A stretch of 64,000 bases of DNA, taken from the NCBI RefSeq assembly GCF_032362555.1, contig NC_083514.1, forward strand, positions 4,201,001 through 4,265,000, given 5' to 3'. The translations under genes and the position numbers were made by a program. This stretch comes from Amyelois transitella (lineage: Eukaryota; Arthropoda; Insecta; Lepidoptera; Pyralidae). Below, piece after piece: positions 30,939 to 41,785 of the stretch (position 1 is the stretch's first letter; every line of letters begins with the position of its first letter). The notes beneath the pieces were generated by a model. That model was not told where the DNA came from, made no database searches, and saw only the letters and a program-made list of their open reading frames with translations.

Positions 30939-33747
30939 ATGGCCTCTAAAGCGGTAAAAGGAAAAGTTAATTTCAACACTAAGCATTTGCGAAAAGGTTA
31001 GTTTTTGTACAACAATAAACATTTTTTTATTATTTATTATTTAAAATTTATTTTTAGGGATAAAGGTTTAGGTTTACCCTATTCCAGCAAACAGATTGAG
31101 GTATTATAGCAAAAGTTTTTATAATTTCGAAAATGTTTATAAGATTTTTTTTAAATTCTAACCTTGATTTTTTAGGTTAGAATTTAAAAAAAGGAAGGAT
31201 AGCAAACAAAAATTTCGTAAGGTTTGTTTACAGTTCATGCATAGCTATAAGCATTAATCACATAGATTCCAGGCTCGTTTCAAACTGATTAAGTTAGGTA
31301 GGTACATATTAATATGAACTTGGGAACTATGTCATAAATATTATGTATCATTTTAACGACGAACCAATTAATTGCTCATAAATTTATTTGCAGTAATGAT
31401 TATTGGCATTAAACTTATTATTATCATACTGATACCTACCTGCTGTTTACATGGTACCATTTTCATAACAAGATACCTACCTTTCGATGAACAAACAAAC
31501 ACTTGTTACAATATTTTGGTTTCATAGTTGTATTATCATAGTACCTACCTACCTACCATATAAACTCATAACATAAAATAATCTCTACTTACTTAGACAC
31601 TTAGTGAACTGGGGATCGGCCAAGACAGGTTTTCTCTAAAAACTAGTTTAAGATCAAGAGATGAGATCAAGCAACTCGTAGATCCAAAAATAAATAGGTA
31701 ATGCATGTTCAATTTAGCGGAAGCTATCTACCTTGTGAAGTAGGTATCTCTTCTCCAAAAAATATAATCAATGATGGTTTTAGGTTACCGTAGGTACTCA
31801 AAGGATAAAACGGGATCCTAGTAGGTAAGACTTCGCTGTCTTGTCACTATGCTGTATCTCATGAACCGTAATAGCTGCTAGGCAGTTGAAATTTTCACAG
31901 AATTGTTTATAAGTAATATTATTTACAAATACCTTATGTATGTAGATAAATTGTTTATTTCTATTTGATTTTATGCACGAATAATATAATTTTACTTTCT
32001 ATATATATTCTTGAATTGCAGGGGATCCTATGCCGCCTTTTACCGGCAAGTTGCGTGTGTACAACATGCGTTACTGCCCGTACGCACAGCGCACCATGCT
32101 GGCCCTTATTGCGAAGGGTATTGATTACGAGGTCGTCAATGTCAACCTGGTGGATAAACCTGAGTGGTTCCTAGCCAGAAGCGCCTTCGGTAAGGCCTTT
32201 GGCAGTATTCTTTTTTATTCTCAGCCTGTATTATGAAATGGATCTGATTGGAAAATAATAAGCAGTATTATCCCTTTCCAATCATATCCATCAAATATGT
32301 GGTGTCTCCCTACCTATTTATTATTAGATTAGATAAATATCAACCACCACAGAATTCTTTCATATAATAAATATACTTTATTCCTGTCCTAATCGTCATA
32401 TTATTATAGGAAAAGTCCCAGCACTAGAGATACGAGATGGAGTAACTATTTACGAGAGTCTGGTGACGGTGGAATACTTGGACGATGTGTATCCGCAGCG
32501 ACCTTTGTTACCCAAGGATCCAATCACGAAAGCTTACGACAAGATCATTATTGAAGCAACTGGCCCAGTAAGTGTTAGATACTCGTAGAATATAATAAGT
32601 ATTTATACAAACTAAGGTATTTATTTACCAGCATAACTAATATTTCATCCAAGACTTTTTTTAATTTAACTAAAAGTGGTTTGGTCTTAGCGTATATCTG
32701 TAAGTTTCTTCGATGTCGTGGTAATGGGCCGGTCGTCGATTGAACGTAATCAACGACTTAAAAGCCGAAATAAGCAAAATCTAAGTACATTTTAGGTATA
32801 CAAATTATTGTTTTTTTTTTCAGATCCATAATTTATTCTACAGGCTAATAAGAACACCCGAAACAGTAACCAACGAACATGTTGAGGCATACCACAAAGC
32901 GTTAAAGTTCATAGAAGATCAATTAAAGGAGCGTGGTGGCAAGTTCTTAGGTGGTTCGCAACCAGGGTACGCAGACTACATGATCTGGCCTTGGTTCGAG
33001 AGGATCCAACTGATAGACGTGGACGATAGACTCAAAATTGACACACAAAAATTCAAAGTTTTGGTAAGTACGAGTATTTCTAGTTGGAGTACAAGACAAC
33101 ATAATTATACTTTCTTTAATATACTTAATTACGGTTACTTTTTTAATTTGGTTGACTGGAAGCAATCCCAATTAGGATAAGTCCGCCATTGTACATATTT
33201 TACAAACAAACAAACTTAAGCAGCTCCAAGCACGAAAGACGAAGTCTCGTTAATTTTCTTTCTTTCTTACTGCATCCCCAGACCCCATAAAGAGTCACAT
33301 GCTTTTTAAATCTTTCGCTTGTGTATATGCTAGTTAATTGTTTTATATGAACCTATCAACTATCCTTAGCGGGGTAGACAGAGCCAACAGTCATCAAAAG
33401 ACTGAAAGGCCATATTCAGCTGTTTGGCTTAATGAGAGAATTGAGATTCAAATAGTGTCAGGTTGCTGGCCTAAAAGAGGAATCCCAAGTATATAAGCCT
33501 ATCCCTTAGTCGCCTTTTACGACATCCATGAAAAAGATAAATACTAATAGAAAAAAGAATTGGACCGACATGGAATTTTTACATAATTTGAATTATTTAT
33601 TTACAGTCGGAGTACATTGATAACATGTTCCAAGATCCAGCAGTCAGTCAATACGTTGTACCTAAAGAGATCATGAACCAATTTTTCATATCTTACAAAA
33701 GTGGCGATTTGTCAAATATAAACTATGAGCTGATGACTGAGGAATAA
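30939..33747 (+). CDS. GSTO: omega-class glutathione S-transferase, gene 2
   Basis: Second omega GST. Coding exons 30939-30996, 32022-32189, 32410-32567, 32824-33063, 33607-33747 give 254 residues. MRYCPYAQRT puts the catalytic cysteine at residue 38. KPEWF, GKVPALEI and YMIWPWFERIQ are the glutathione-site and C-domain marks. The N-terminus (VNFNTKHLRKGDPMPPFTGK) closely matches gene 3 rather than gene 1, so these two are the younger pair. The exon 2 and 3 lengths (168 and 158) equal those of genes 1 and 3. The start is uncertain: in-frame ATGs also occur at 30834, 30873 and 30930, and the frame is open back to 30798. The ATG at 30939 was chosen because it gives the usual omega N-terminus. 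Confidence 0.92.
31146..31192. repeat. perfect 19-bp inverted repeat in GSTO 2 intron 1
   Basis: TTTTTTTAAATTCTAACCT, 9-base loop, AGGTTAGAATTTAAAAAAA. No mismatch. Confidence 0.9.
32238..32291. repeat. hairpin in GSTO 2 intron 2
   Basis: ATGGATCTGATTGGAAA pairs with TTTCCAATCATATCCAT (one mismatch), and inside it ATAATA pairs with TATTAT around AGCAG, with CCC bulged. A 54-base stem-loop of about 23 pairs. Confidence 0.75.
33345..33535 (-). repeat. dispersed repeat family A, reverse copy
   Basis: In GSTO 2 intron 4, minus orientation: GCGGGGTAGACAGAGCCAAC, CTGAAAGGCCATATTCAGCT, GTTTGGCTTAATGAGAGAAT, AAGCCTATCCCTTAGTCGCC, TTTTACGACATCCATG. Confidence 0.75.
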
Positions 33748-33817
33748 GAAAAAATACATTTGTAAATAAGTACCTATGTAATGAATTGCTAAATTTTGTA
33801 TCTTCTTTATTTAAAAA

Positions 33818-33823
33818 AATAAA
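33818..33823 (+). terminator. GSTO gene 2 poly(A) signal
   Basis: AATAAA 70 bp after the stop codon. Confidence 0.5.
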
Positions 33824-35070
33824 TAAGTATATACTTACCAAAATATATATAATTCTAGGAATAACTTAAAAATCTTGGGATAAGTCGATTTTACTCAACT
33901 GTTGTCCACTTCACGTTATTTTCAGATTTTTGCTTATGGTATCATTGATGACATGTTTTAAGTTAAATCGATAGTGCTTTTTAAGTGGACATTATATCTA
34001 AATATTTAATAAATTATTTTTTTAATCGTTTGTAAATGTTTTACACGTTTAAATTTATATCAAATACCTATAATGAAAATAAAATCATGTAATGTACCTA
34101 CTTAAAATAAATAAATTTAATGAAGTTGTACTACCTTTCTAACGTTTTATTGAAAAGCCCTGACGACACCACCTCTTTACTTTTAGAATTATGCGCCAAT
34201 CAATCTCAAACTCATTATACTGAAAACCGCATTAAAATCGGACTTGTAGTTTTGGATATAAGTGGTTACATTGATTTGCACAAACATCACCCGAAACACA
34301 TAAACCATTTCCATTCCGCCAGGGTTATAAATGATTGAGGTGGCAAAAGCTTGAGAATAATATTACAAAGAAGGATTAGTCCCAACTTTTAACTGTAGTC
34401 GTTGAAAATGATAAAAAGAATTCCCTTTACCACGTATAAAAAACATCAGTATGTTACAAGTGAAATACCTAAAAGAGGTAAATAAACAATCAGGTTTCCA
34501 AGAAGAGACTCCCGTTCCGACTTCGTATCTAACATTGCAAATGAAACTAACCCAGTTTGAACCATGGTACAGCAGGGAGCTATGCTTATGACAGAAAGAA
34601 TAAAATTCTTATAAAAGTTGATAAGAATTTCTTAATTTTAAAACGATTTCGAAGGGCTATGTTCTAGTTATAAAAGGCATTATAATATCTTGTAGGCACT
34701 AATCCAACTTGCAACTTGGTAATGAATCACTCGACTGTAACAATTAGATATCATTAGTACGAGTAATTCTTTCCGTTATGATGTAAATGTTGTAGGTATT
34801 CGATTACCTGATACAAATACCATTCAATTACACAATACTCTTACCATCACTATATTGGTAAAGATGCATAAGTGTAAGTAGAATAATTTTATATTTATAT
34901 ATAACATGGTTCAAATTGTCTTATTTCATTGTGAGCTAGTTTTTAATAAGCAATATACAAAATATAGAAGCATAGAATGCATAAAGTTCGCAAAAAGGGC
35001 AAACATTTTTAGTGTGTATCTAAGTAGGTTATACCTACTTCTTACGAAAATTCGTTTGTACAATTACGCC

Positions 35071-35132
35071 GAAAAAATGTTGCATGCTACGACATAGATA
35101 CCTATCTATGTCGTAGCATGCAACATTTTTTC
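35071..35132. repeat. perfect 30-bp inverted repeat with a 2-base loop
   Basis: Arm 1 is 35071-35100 (starts GAAAAAATGTTGCATGC), loop CC, arm 2 is 35103-35132 (ends GCATGCAACATTTTTTC). All 30 pairs match. Confidence 0.97.
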
Positions 35133-35177
35133 TTAATAGGCCCTTATCTTATTCTATTTTGGTAATGATAACAATAA

Positions 35178-35438
35178 CATACATACATATACAACCACGT
35201 CTTTATGCCTTGCAGGGTGGACAGAGCCAACAGTCTTGAAAAGACTGATAGGCCGCGTTCAGCTGTTTGGCTTAATAATAGAATTGAGATTCAAATAGTG
35301 ACAGGTTGCTAGCCCATCCTAAGCCTAAAGAAGAATACCAAGTTTATAAGCCTATCACTTAGTCACCTTTTACGTCATCCATGGGAACGACATGGAATGG
35401 TCCATTCTTTTTTTTATTGGTGCCGGGAACCACACGGG
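35178..35438 (-). repeat. dispersed repeat family A, full-length reverse copy
   Basis: All blocks of the 19655-19918 copy appear in reverse: CATACATATACAACCACGTC, TTGCAGGGTGGACAGAGCCA, GCCGCGTTCAGCTGTTTGGC, GTGACAGGTTGCTAGCCCAT, TATAAGCCTATCACTTAGTC, CGTCATCCATGGGAACGACA, and GGTGCCGGGAACCACACGG. Confidence 0.8.
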
Positions 35439-36434
35439 AACTATTATTGGACGATATCAGTAGGTAGGCACCTGAACCTGATACACATAAAAACTTCACT
35501 ACAATTTTCCATCAATGCAAAGGTATATTTACCTACTTAAAAAGGTAGAGACTGTTTCAATTTATTTTACGTGCGTTAGGTTTTATTAAATGCGATAAAA
35601 TATTTTATGTAAGAAGCATGAAATGCATAAGATATCATAAGGATGATGACAAGGTTTTAAAACAGTTCAAACAACAACTTTTTACTTAATTTTGACGCCA
35701 TTTTAAATATTCAACGTCATAATATGAATAAAATATGTATTTAAAATACTTACCTAATTTAAAATTATGGGACAAATCTTATTTATAAATCATATAGATT
35801 AACGCAATAATTAAGGCAGCTGCCAAACAAATAAGGTTTTAATTTTGACGCGAAGAGAAAATAAACTCAGGTTTCACGTCATTCCTACTTAAGTATGTAG
35901 CGTAAAAAGCGTTTTGGACTCGCTCAAATGATGTGCAACTTCGTTATATCTCAGGCAATTTTCGTTGTTGTTCAGCAATCACTTTGCCATAACCAATCCG
36001 TTTGAAAACCTTTTTATTTGATTTGACTTAGATTTTTATGGATTTGCGCTTATTCGATTTTTAACATTAGTAAATTTTATCAGTAATTTGACTGATATAA
36101 GCGATTCCAATAGCTATGGTATTCCTTTTCATGCTCAAATTCGGTTATAATAAATATCGGTTAGGTACATACTTAGGTATATATCCCAGTAGTATTTGTA
36201 TTTTTCCTAACATCTTTCACAATGTTTTTATATTACAATAACAAAATCCCTCGTAGGTAATCATGTTACGATATGAAGATACATTAAACGTTTTTTTATC
36301 AGATTTAATCATGAGCTGACATTTTTTTATCACCATAAAAATAATAGCGATTATACCATTTATAATGTCATCGTTCAGCATTCCCTGTTTATTTAACTGT
36401 TTGCTTTAGCATCAACAAGTTGCTAGTTTCAATC

Positions 36435-39400
36435 ATGACCAAGAAAAATTTCAACACAAAACATTTGCGTAAAGGTACCTAATAACTAATCTTTTTTATC
36501 TATTTAACCACTTAGCAACTAGGCTTTATAGGTATTTCGACTTTGTAAATTAGTTTTTATTGATTGTAGATTCTTATAACAAATACATCATAGACTCTTT
36601 AGTTTTTTCGAGACTGTTTGGCTCTGTCAATATAAAAATATCCTGTGAGGGATAAAGATGTGATTATACGTATGTTTTAACAAAAAAGTTATTGGTATAC
36701 TTACTATATTATTTAAAATTACAAACTACCATATAAACTTGAGAATGATTTTTTTAGGCGATGCGCTAACTACCTGTAACTATTTAGATCTCAACTCTAT
36801 CATTAAGCTAAACAGCTGAACGTGGCCTATCAGTATTTTCAAGACTGTATGCTCTGTCTACCCCGCTAGGGATATCGACGTTGTTATATGTATGTTTGCA
36901 CAAATTACCGAAAACTGAATACGCATAAATCACCACGATTATAAAAGTGATGATTCACCTTTCTGGTGAAATATAAATGTATTTCTAACATTGATTGATG
37001 TATCTATTTTTAACTATAATCTTGACGCTTTGTTGATTTCCGAATCCTTCCTTAAGCCTTCTCTCCCTTCTTCTCACTTCGTCATACCAGGTTTTATTTT
37101 GTTGCGCAATGATAGAGTGGGTAGGCAATGTGGCGGTGTTGCGATCTATCTACGTGATAATATTCCTTATCAACTGCTTAGCGCCTCTCCTGCTCACTCT
37201 GAATCTGAACACCTTTTTATTGAAATAAATCTACACCATACAAAAATACTTATAGCGGTTTACTACAGTCCAAGCCTTCGCATTGATTATTTTGATTCCC
37301 TAGACAATCTCCTCAACGAATTTTGCCCTAATTATGAGCATGTAATTCTGATGGGTGACCTAAATACATGCCTCGTCAAAAATGACTTACGGACTCATCG
37401 ACTTCAAGACCTTTTAACATCTTTCAATCTTCACATTTTACCTCTTTCGACTACCCACCACGTGCCTAATCGTAAACCCTCTCTCCTTGACCTTATAATT
37501 GTATCTTCCTGTGATTTGGTGGCGTGTCATGGTCAACTTACTGCCCCTTTTTCTTATCATGACCTCCTTTATTTATCTTATTGTATTTCTCCCCCTAAGA
37601 GGATTCCTCATTATATTTTCCGTCGTAATTTTAAGGGTATAAACTTGGAGAAATTTCATCAAGAGGCTATGAATATTGACTGGTCTCCTATTTATAACAG
37701 TGATAATGTTGATGCGAAGGTGGAATGTTTTAACAATGCTGTGGTTAAGATTTACAATCTACATGCTCCCCTCAGACGTATTAAGGCTAAACGAAACCCT
37801 GCACCGTGGCTTTCTAGCGAAATCAAAGAAACTATGGCACGAAGAGATAAAGCCAAGCGCAGGTATAAGCGTCACCCGACGGAACACAATCTCTCGCTTT
37901 TCAAGGTCCTTCGCAATCGCTGCAGTCGTATGTGTAGGGATGCTAAAAGAAATTATTTTCATGATTCTCTCGTTGGTCGTAGCCCTGCTGATGTGTGGAG
38001 GTTTCTTAGATCTGTCGGTATTGGCAAATCTTCGGTTCTCGATCACAGTAACTTAGACCCAAACGACATTAACAGACATTTTTCTCTTCCGCCTGTTTCT
38101 CTGTCTTCTGCCTCTAAATCTGACACTTTGAATCAACTATCCAAACTTCCTGTTCCGCCTTACCCTGCCTTTGAGTTTTCATGTGTTACTGAGGATGAAG
38201 TTGAAAGATTTATTTTTCATGTCACTTCTAACGCGGCTGGGGATGATCAGATCTCTGCAAAAATGATAACGCTCCTTCTCCCTGCTATTCTTTCTGTTGT
38301 TACTCATATAATTAATTTCTCCCTAACTTCCGGATATTTCCCTGCGTCTTGGAAACTAGCTCATGTCATTCCCTTACCTAAAGTCTCTAATCCTTCATCA
38401 CTTTCACAGCTTAGACCTATATCTATCTTACCCTTTTTATCTAAAGTTTCTGAGCTGATTGTTCAAAGGCAGTTCTCTTATTTTTTAAATCATAACAACA
38501 TAATTAGTCCTTTTCAGTCAGGTTTCCGTGCGGGACATAGTACTGTGACGGCTTTGCTTAATGTTACCGATGACATCCGCTGGGCTATGGAAAACAAATC
38601 CCTAACTTTGATTGTACTTCTCGATTTCAGCAGTGCCTTCAACTCTGTTGATTTTGATATCCTTCTCGGAATTCTCCGGTCTATTAACGTGTCACCTGTT
38701 GCTCTTGCCTGGTTTTCTTCCTACCTTCGGGGTCGCTCGCAGTGTGTTCGCCTCGGAGAGATCTCCTCTGACTGGCGTGAGCTCAGTGCTGGTGTACCCC
38801 AGGGTGGTGTCCTTTCTCCTTTGCTTTTCTCTGTGTTTATTAATACTGTTACTAATATTCTATCTTCTAGTATACATCTCTATGCAGACGACTTGCAGCT
38901 TTACCGGCATTGCTTGGTTGATGAGGTTGAGACAACTGTGGCTTCCATGAATGATGACTTATGCAAGCTGAGTCGCTGGGCTAGCTCCTTTGGGTTATTA
39001 ATAAATCCATCGAAATCTCAGGCTATGCTCATTGGTGGTAAGCATCTACGCAGTCGTATTGACCTGTGTGACTTACCCCCATTACTTCTGGATGGTTCGG
39101 TTATAGCTTTTGCGGAATCTGCGAAGAACCTTGGTGTTATTTTGGATTCTACACTTAGCTGGTCGAAGCACGTTCACGAGGTTAGTCGCAAGGTACACTA
39201 TTCCTTCCACACTTTGAAGTGTCTCCAAAATTTTTTGCCCTTTCAAACTAAAGTTTCCTTATGTCAATCCCTCATTCTTCCTCTCCTCGACTACGCTGAC
39301 GCGTGCTTTTTGGATGCTACCGAGGAACTCCTTGATAAACTGGAACGTCTACAGAATTTGTGTATCCGATTCATTTTTGGCCTCAAGAAGTACGATCACG

Positions 39401-41785
39401 TCTCGGAGTTTCGCAGGCAACTAAACTGGCTGCCCATTCGTTTGCGTAGAAATATGAGAATACTTTGCCTTCTTTACAATACTCTCTATAATCCTGCATA
39501 CCCCTCATATCTGCGCAACCGCTTCTCCTTTGTTTGTCCTGTCGATACTCCATGCAGGTCTCATCGTAGGACCATGCTTAAATTCCCTACGCATCGTTCG
39601 GCCACTTTCTCCAACTCCTTCTCTGTCCATGCTGTTAGATTGTGGAACTCACTGCCTCCTGAGATACGTGACTCTAAATCACTGTCCCAATTTAAAAAAT
39701 TAATTAAAATTTATTACCTCTCCAAGCCTTGCTAATTTGGTATATATTGTATTTACTTTATGTAAGTTTATTTTTTTTGTATTTATATATTTATTTTATT
39801 ATATTTTATTTATGTATTTGTTTATGTATGTCTATTATTAGTTGTGTGAGTGGAGTACACGCCTGTCACCCTTTCCATCACATCTCCTGTCTCGGGTCTG
39901 CTGGAAGAGATTTCTTTTGAAATAAGCAGAACCTTTGTAATTTTGTTTCTTGTGTTTATCAGTCTCGATGTTTTCTGTGTACATAAATTAGTAAATAAAT
40001 AAATAAATATAACTTAGATAACATAGATGTAAGTAGAATGAATAAAAAGTGGATCTACAATGCAATTATTATTGAGACAGTACGAGACTTGAGAGATTTT
40101 TATTTATTTCAGGTGATCTTCTTCCGCCTTTTACCGGCAAACTGCGTGTTTACAGCATGCGTTTTTGCCCGTACGCACAACGTACCTTACTAGCACTCAT
40201 CGCGAAAGATATTGATTACGAGGTCGTCAATATACACTTGATGGACAAACCTGAGTGGTACCCGACCAAAAGTCAATTCGGTAAGGCATATGCATTTTAA
40301 AATTGTTTAGTGTTAAATTTGATTTGAGAATGCTGAAAACTGGTCAAGATAAAAATGTTAGAAAGTTTTTACTGACGTTAAAATAAGGTGTAAGTTGAAT
40401 AATGAAAAAACTTGTTTCAGGAAAAGTTCCAGCGTTAGAGATAGCTGATGGACTGACTATTTACGAGAGTCTGGTGACGGTGGAATACTTGGACGATGTG
40501 TATCCACAACGACCTCTATTACCTAAGGATCCAGTCACGAAAGCTTACGACAAGATCATTATTGAATCAACCGGACCAGTAAGTATAAGAGTAGAACGTT
40601 TGGATGATTATATTGATGACAGTTATGGTAGGTATTCCAGAGTCGGCTTTGTTTTACAATAAAACTTTTAGAATCAATCAATGAACGGAATCAGTAGATA
40701 TTACTGAACGGATTTTGTTGAAGTTTCGCAAGAAGACAATTAGATGGACCGGATTTTTCAGGGAAGGGTTTTGGGAAGTCCCAAGAGAACTTTTTACGGC
40801 CAGTTAAAATGTTAGTTTGATAAATACTATTAGTAAACAATATACTACCCTGACCGTATTAAATTTTCAAAGAATAAGTAACTACAGAAACATAGCCTAT
40901 TCGTATCATTCTCTTGTAAGACACTAAGCATAAATATCATTTTTCAGATACAATCCATATTGATGATGTTAGTGAGAACACCTGACGCAATTACCGAAGA
41001 CCACATAGCGGCGTACAAGAAAGCTTTGGAGTTCATTGAAGAGCAACTAAAGAAACGTAGCAAGAAGTTCTTAGGAGGCACACAGCCAGGATTCGTAGAC
41101 TACATGATCTGGCCCTGGTTCGAGAGAACCCAATATGGAGGCATAGAGGACGACAGGGTGAAGATTGATAGACAGAAACACAAAGTTTTGGTAAGTTTTA
41201 GGAAAGTTATAGGTATGTACCTACTTTTTTCTATTTTCTATATTATTCTCAAAAATTTTACTAGTCACATTCATATGTTTAGCTACACTTCGTTCCTAAT
41301 TGACTCGCATTACTAAATATATTTGTTATGTCCAATTTTATTCTGGTAGGTAACTCTACTTATTTTATTTTTATGTAAGAGATTTTAAGAAAGAATGCAA
41401 TGCTGTTTTATTTATTTGAAACACTATATAAATTATACAAAAACATTCAAGGACATGCGCAATTTAGAGAAAGATTTAGTTTTATTTTTTCTATTAATAG
41501 TTGAATATTCAGTTAACTTAGTTAATCATTTTAATATGTAAGCTGTTTCTGGAAAGATCCACTCTCTTTTTTTTAGGCATAAAAGGCCTATAAAGAGTCC
41601 TTACAAACATATCTATAATAATAATTAACTACTTATAATGATTATATTTCCAGTCAGAGTACATCGGAAACATGTACAAAGATCCAGCAGTTCAGCAGTA
41701 CCTTGTCCCGGAAAATGTTTATAAAAAAGTCTACGAAGCCTACAAGAACCCCACTATTGCCAACCTAGACATATTGATTAACTAA
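36435..41785 (+). CDS. GSTO: omega-class glutathione S-transferase, gene 3
   Basis: Third omega GST. Coding exons 36435-36474, 40113-40280, 40421-40578, 40948-41190, 41654-41785 give 246 residues. MRFCPYAQRT puts the catalytic cysteine at residue 32. KPEWYP, GKVPALEI and YMIWPWFERTQ are conserved. Exon 3 is nearly the same as that of gene 2 (ESLVTVEYLDDVYPQRPLLP in both), which suggests a recent duplication or gene conversion. Intron 1 is 3.6 kb because a LINE has inserted in the same orientation as the gene. The splice sites and phases match genes 1 and 2 and no stop is seen, so the gene looks intact. Whether the sense LINE disturbs transcription cannot be read from sequence. Confidence 0.92.
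36590..36895 (+). repeat. dispersed repeat family A, two partial copies
   Basis: A tail fragment (36590-36675: TTTTTTCGAGACTGTTTGGC, GAGGGATAAAGATGTGATTA) followed by a longer piece (36755-36895: GGCGATGCGCTAACTACCTG, TAAACAGCTGAACGTGGCCT, CTCTGTCTACCCCGCTAGGG), both in GSTO 3 intron 1 just upstream of the LINE. Confidence 0.7.
36977..40008 (+). mobile_element. CR1-group non-LTR retrotransposon, long copy
   Basis: A LINE inserted in GSTO 3 intron 1. It keeps most of the endonuclease, the whole reverse transcriptase and an uninterrupted frame to the natural stop at 39735, then a 3' UTR and an AAAT-repeat tail (39992-40008). The 5' end is cut within the endonuclease; a TGA lies upstream in frame at 36967. 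AAATATAA at 36969-36976 and 40005-40012 may be a target duplication, but in AT-rich DNA this is weak. Over the shared 2.35 kb it differs from the copy at 3078-5430 by few bases, so both derive from a recently active element. Confidence 0.9.
36991..39735 (+). CDS. LINE ORF2: endonuclease (5'-truncated) and reverse transcriptase
   Basis: An open frame of 914 codons from TTG at 36991; it has no proper start and represents a truncated ORF2. The APE-type endonuclease part shows LMGDLNTCL and SYHDLLYLSY, the later catalytic motifs, but lacks the first ones. The reverse transcriptase follows: LRPISILPFLSKV, DFSSAFNSVDFD, AGVPQGGVLSPLL and YADD at 38881-38892. The C-terminal part ends LWNSLPPEIRD and FKKLIKIYYLSKPC, typical of this LINE group. 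Because the endonuclease is incomplete the copy should not be able to move on its own. Confidence 0.9.
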   Translation: MIDVSIFNYNLDALLISESFLKPSLPSSHFVIPGFILLRNDRVGRQCGGVAIYLRDNIPYQLLSASPAHSESEHLFIEINLHHTKILIAVYYSPSLRIDYFDSLDNLLNEFCPNYEHVILMGDLNTCLVKNDLRTHRLQDLLTSFNLHILPLSTTHHVPNRKPSLLDLIIVSSCDLVACHGQLTAPFSYHDLLYLSYCISPPKRIPHYIFRRNFKGINLEKFHQEAMNIDWSPIYNSDNVDAKVECFNNAVVKIYNLHAPLRRIKAKRNPAPWLSSEIKETMARRDKAKRRYKRHPTEHNLSLFKVLRNRCSRMCRDAKRNYFHDSLVGRSPADVWRFLRSVGIGKSSVLDHSNLDPNDINRHFSLPPVSLSSASKSDTLNQLSKLPVPPYPAFEFSCVTEDEVERFIFHVTSNAAGDDQISAKMITLLLPAILSVVTHIINFSLTSGYFPASWKLAHVIPLPKVSNPSSLSQLRPISILPFLSKVSELIVQRQFSYFLNHNNIISPFQSGFRAGHSTVTALLNVTDDIRWAMENKSLTLIVLLDFSSAFNSVDFDILLGILRSINVSPVALAWFSSYLRGRSQCVRLGEISSDWRELSAGVPQGGVLSPLLFSVFINTVTNILSSSIHLYADDLQLYRHCLVDEVETTVASMNDDLCKLSRWASSFGLLINPSKSQAMLIGGKHLRSRIDLCDLPPLLLDGSVIAFAESAKNLGVILDSTLSWSKHVHEVSRKVHYSFHTLKCLQNFLPFQTKVSLCQSLILPLLDYADACFLDATEELLDKLERLQNLCIRFIFGLKKYDHVSEFRRQLNWLPIRLRRNMRILCLLYNTLYNPAYPSYLRNRFSFVCPVDTPCRSHRRTMLKFPTHRSATFSNSFSVHAVRLWNSLPPEIRDSKSLSQFKKLIKIYYLSKPC

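Larger units (their letters stand above)
33748..36434. other. intergenic region GSTO 2 / GSTO 3
   Basis: Contains a degenerate retroposon end (34180-34260, with GAAAACCGCATTAAAATCGG), a 30-bp palindrome (35071-35132), and a full family A repeat (35178-35438). The open frame 34120-34338 overlaps the retroposon piece and is not a gene. Confidence 0.5.

Noticed and set aside
34120-34338. A 72-residue protein gene
   Set aside because: Overlaps a degenerate retroposon end with the GAAAACCGCATTAAAATCGG pattern.
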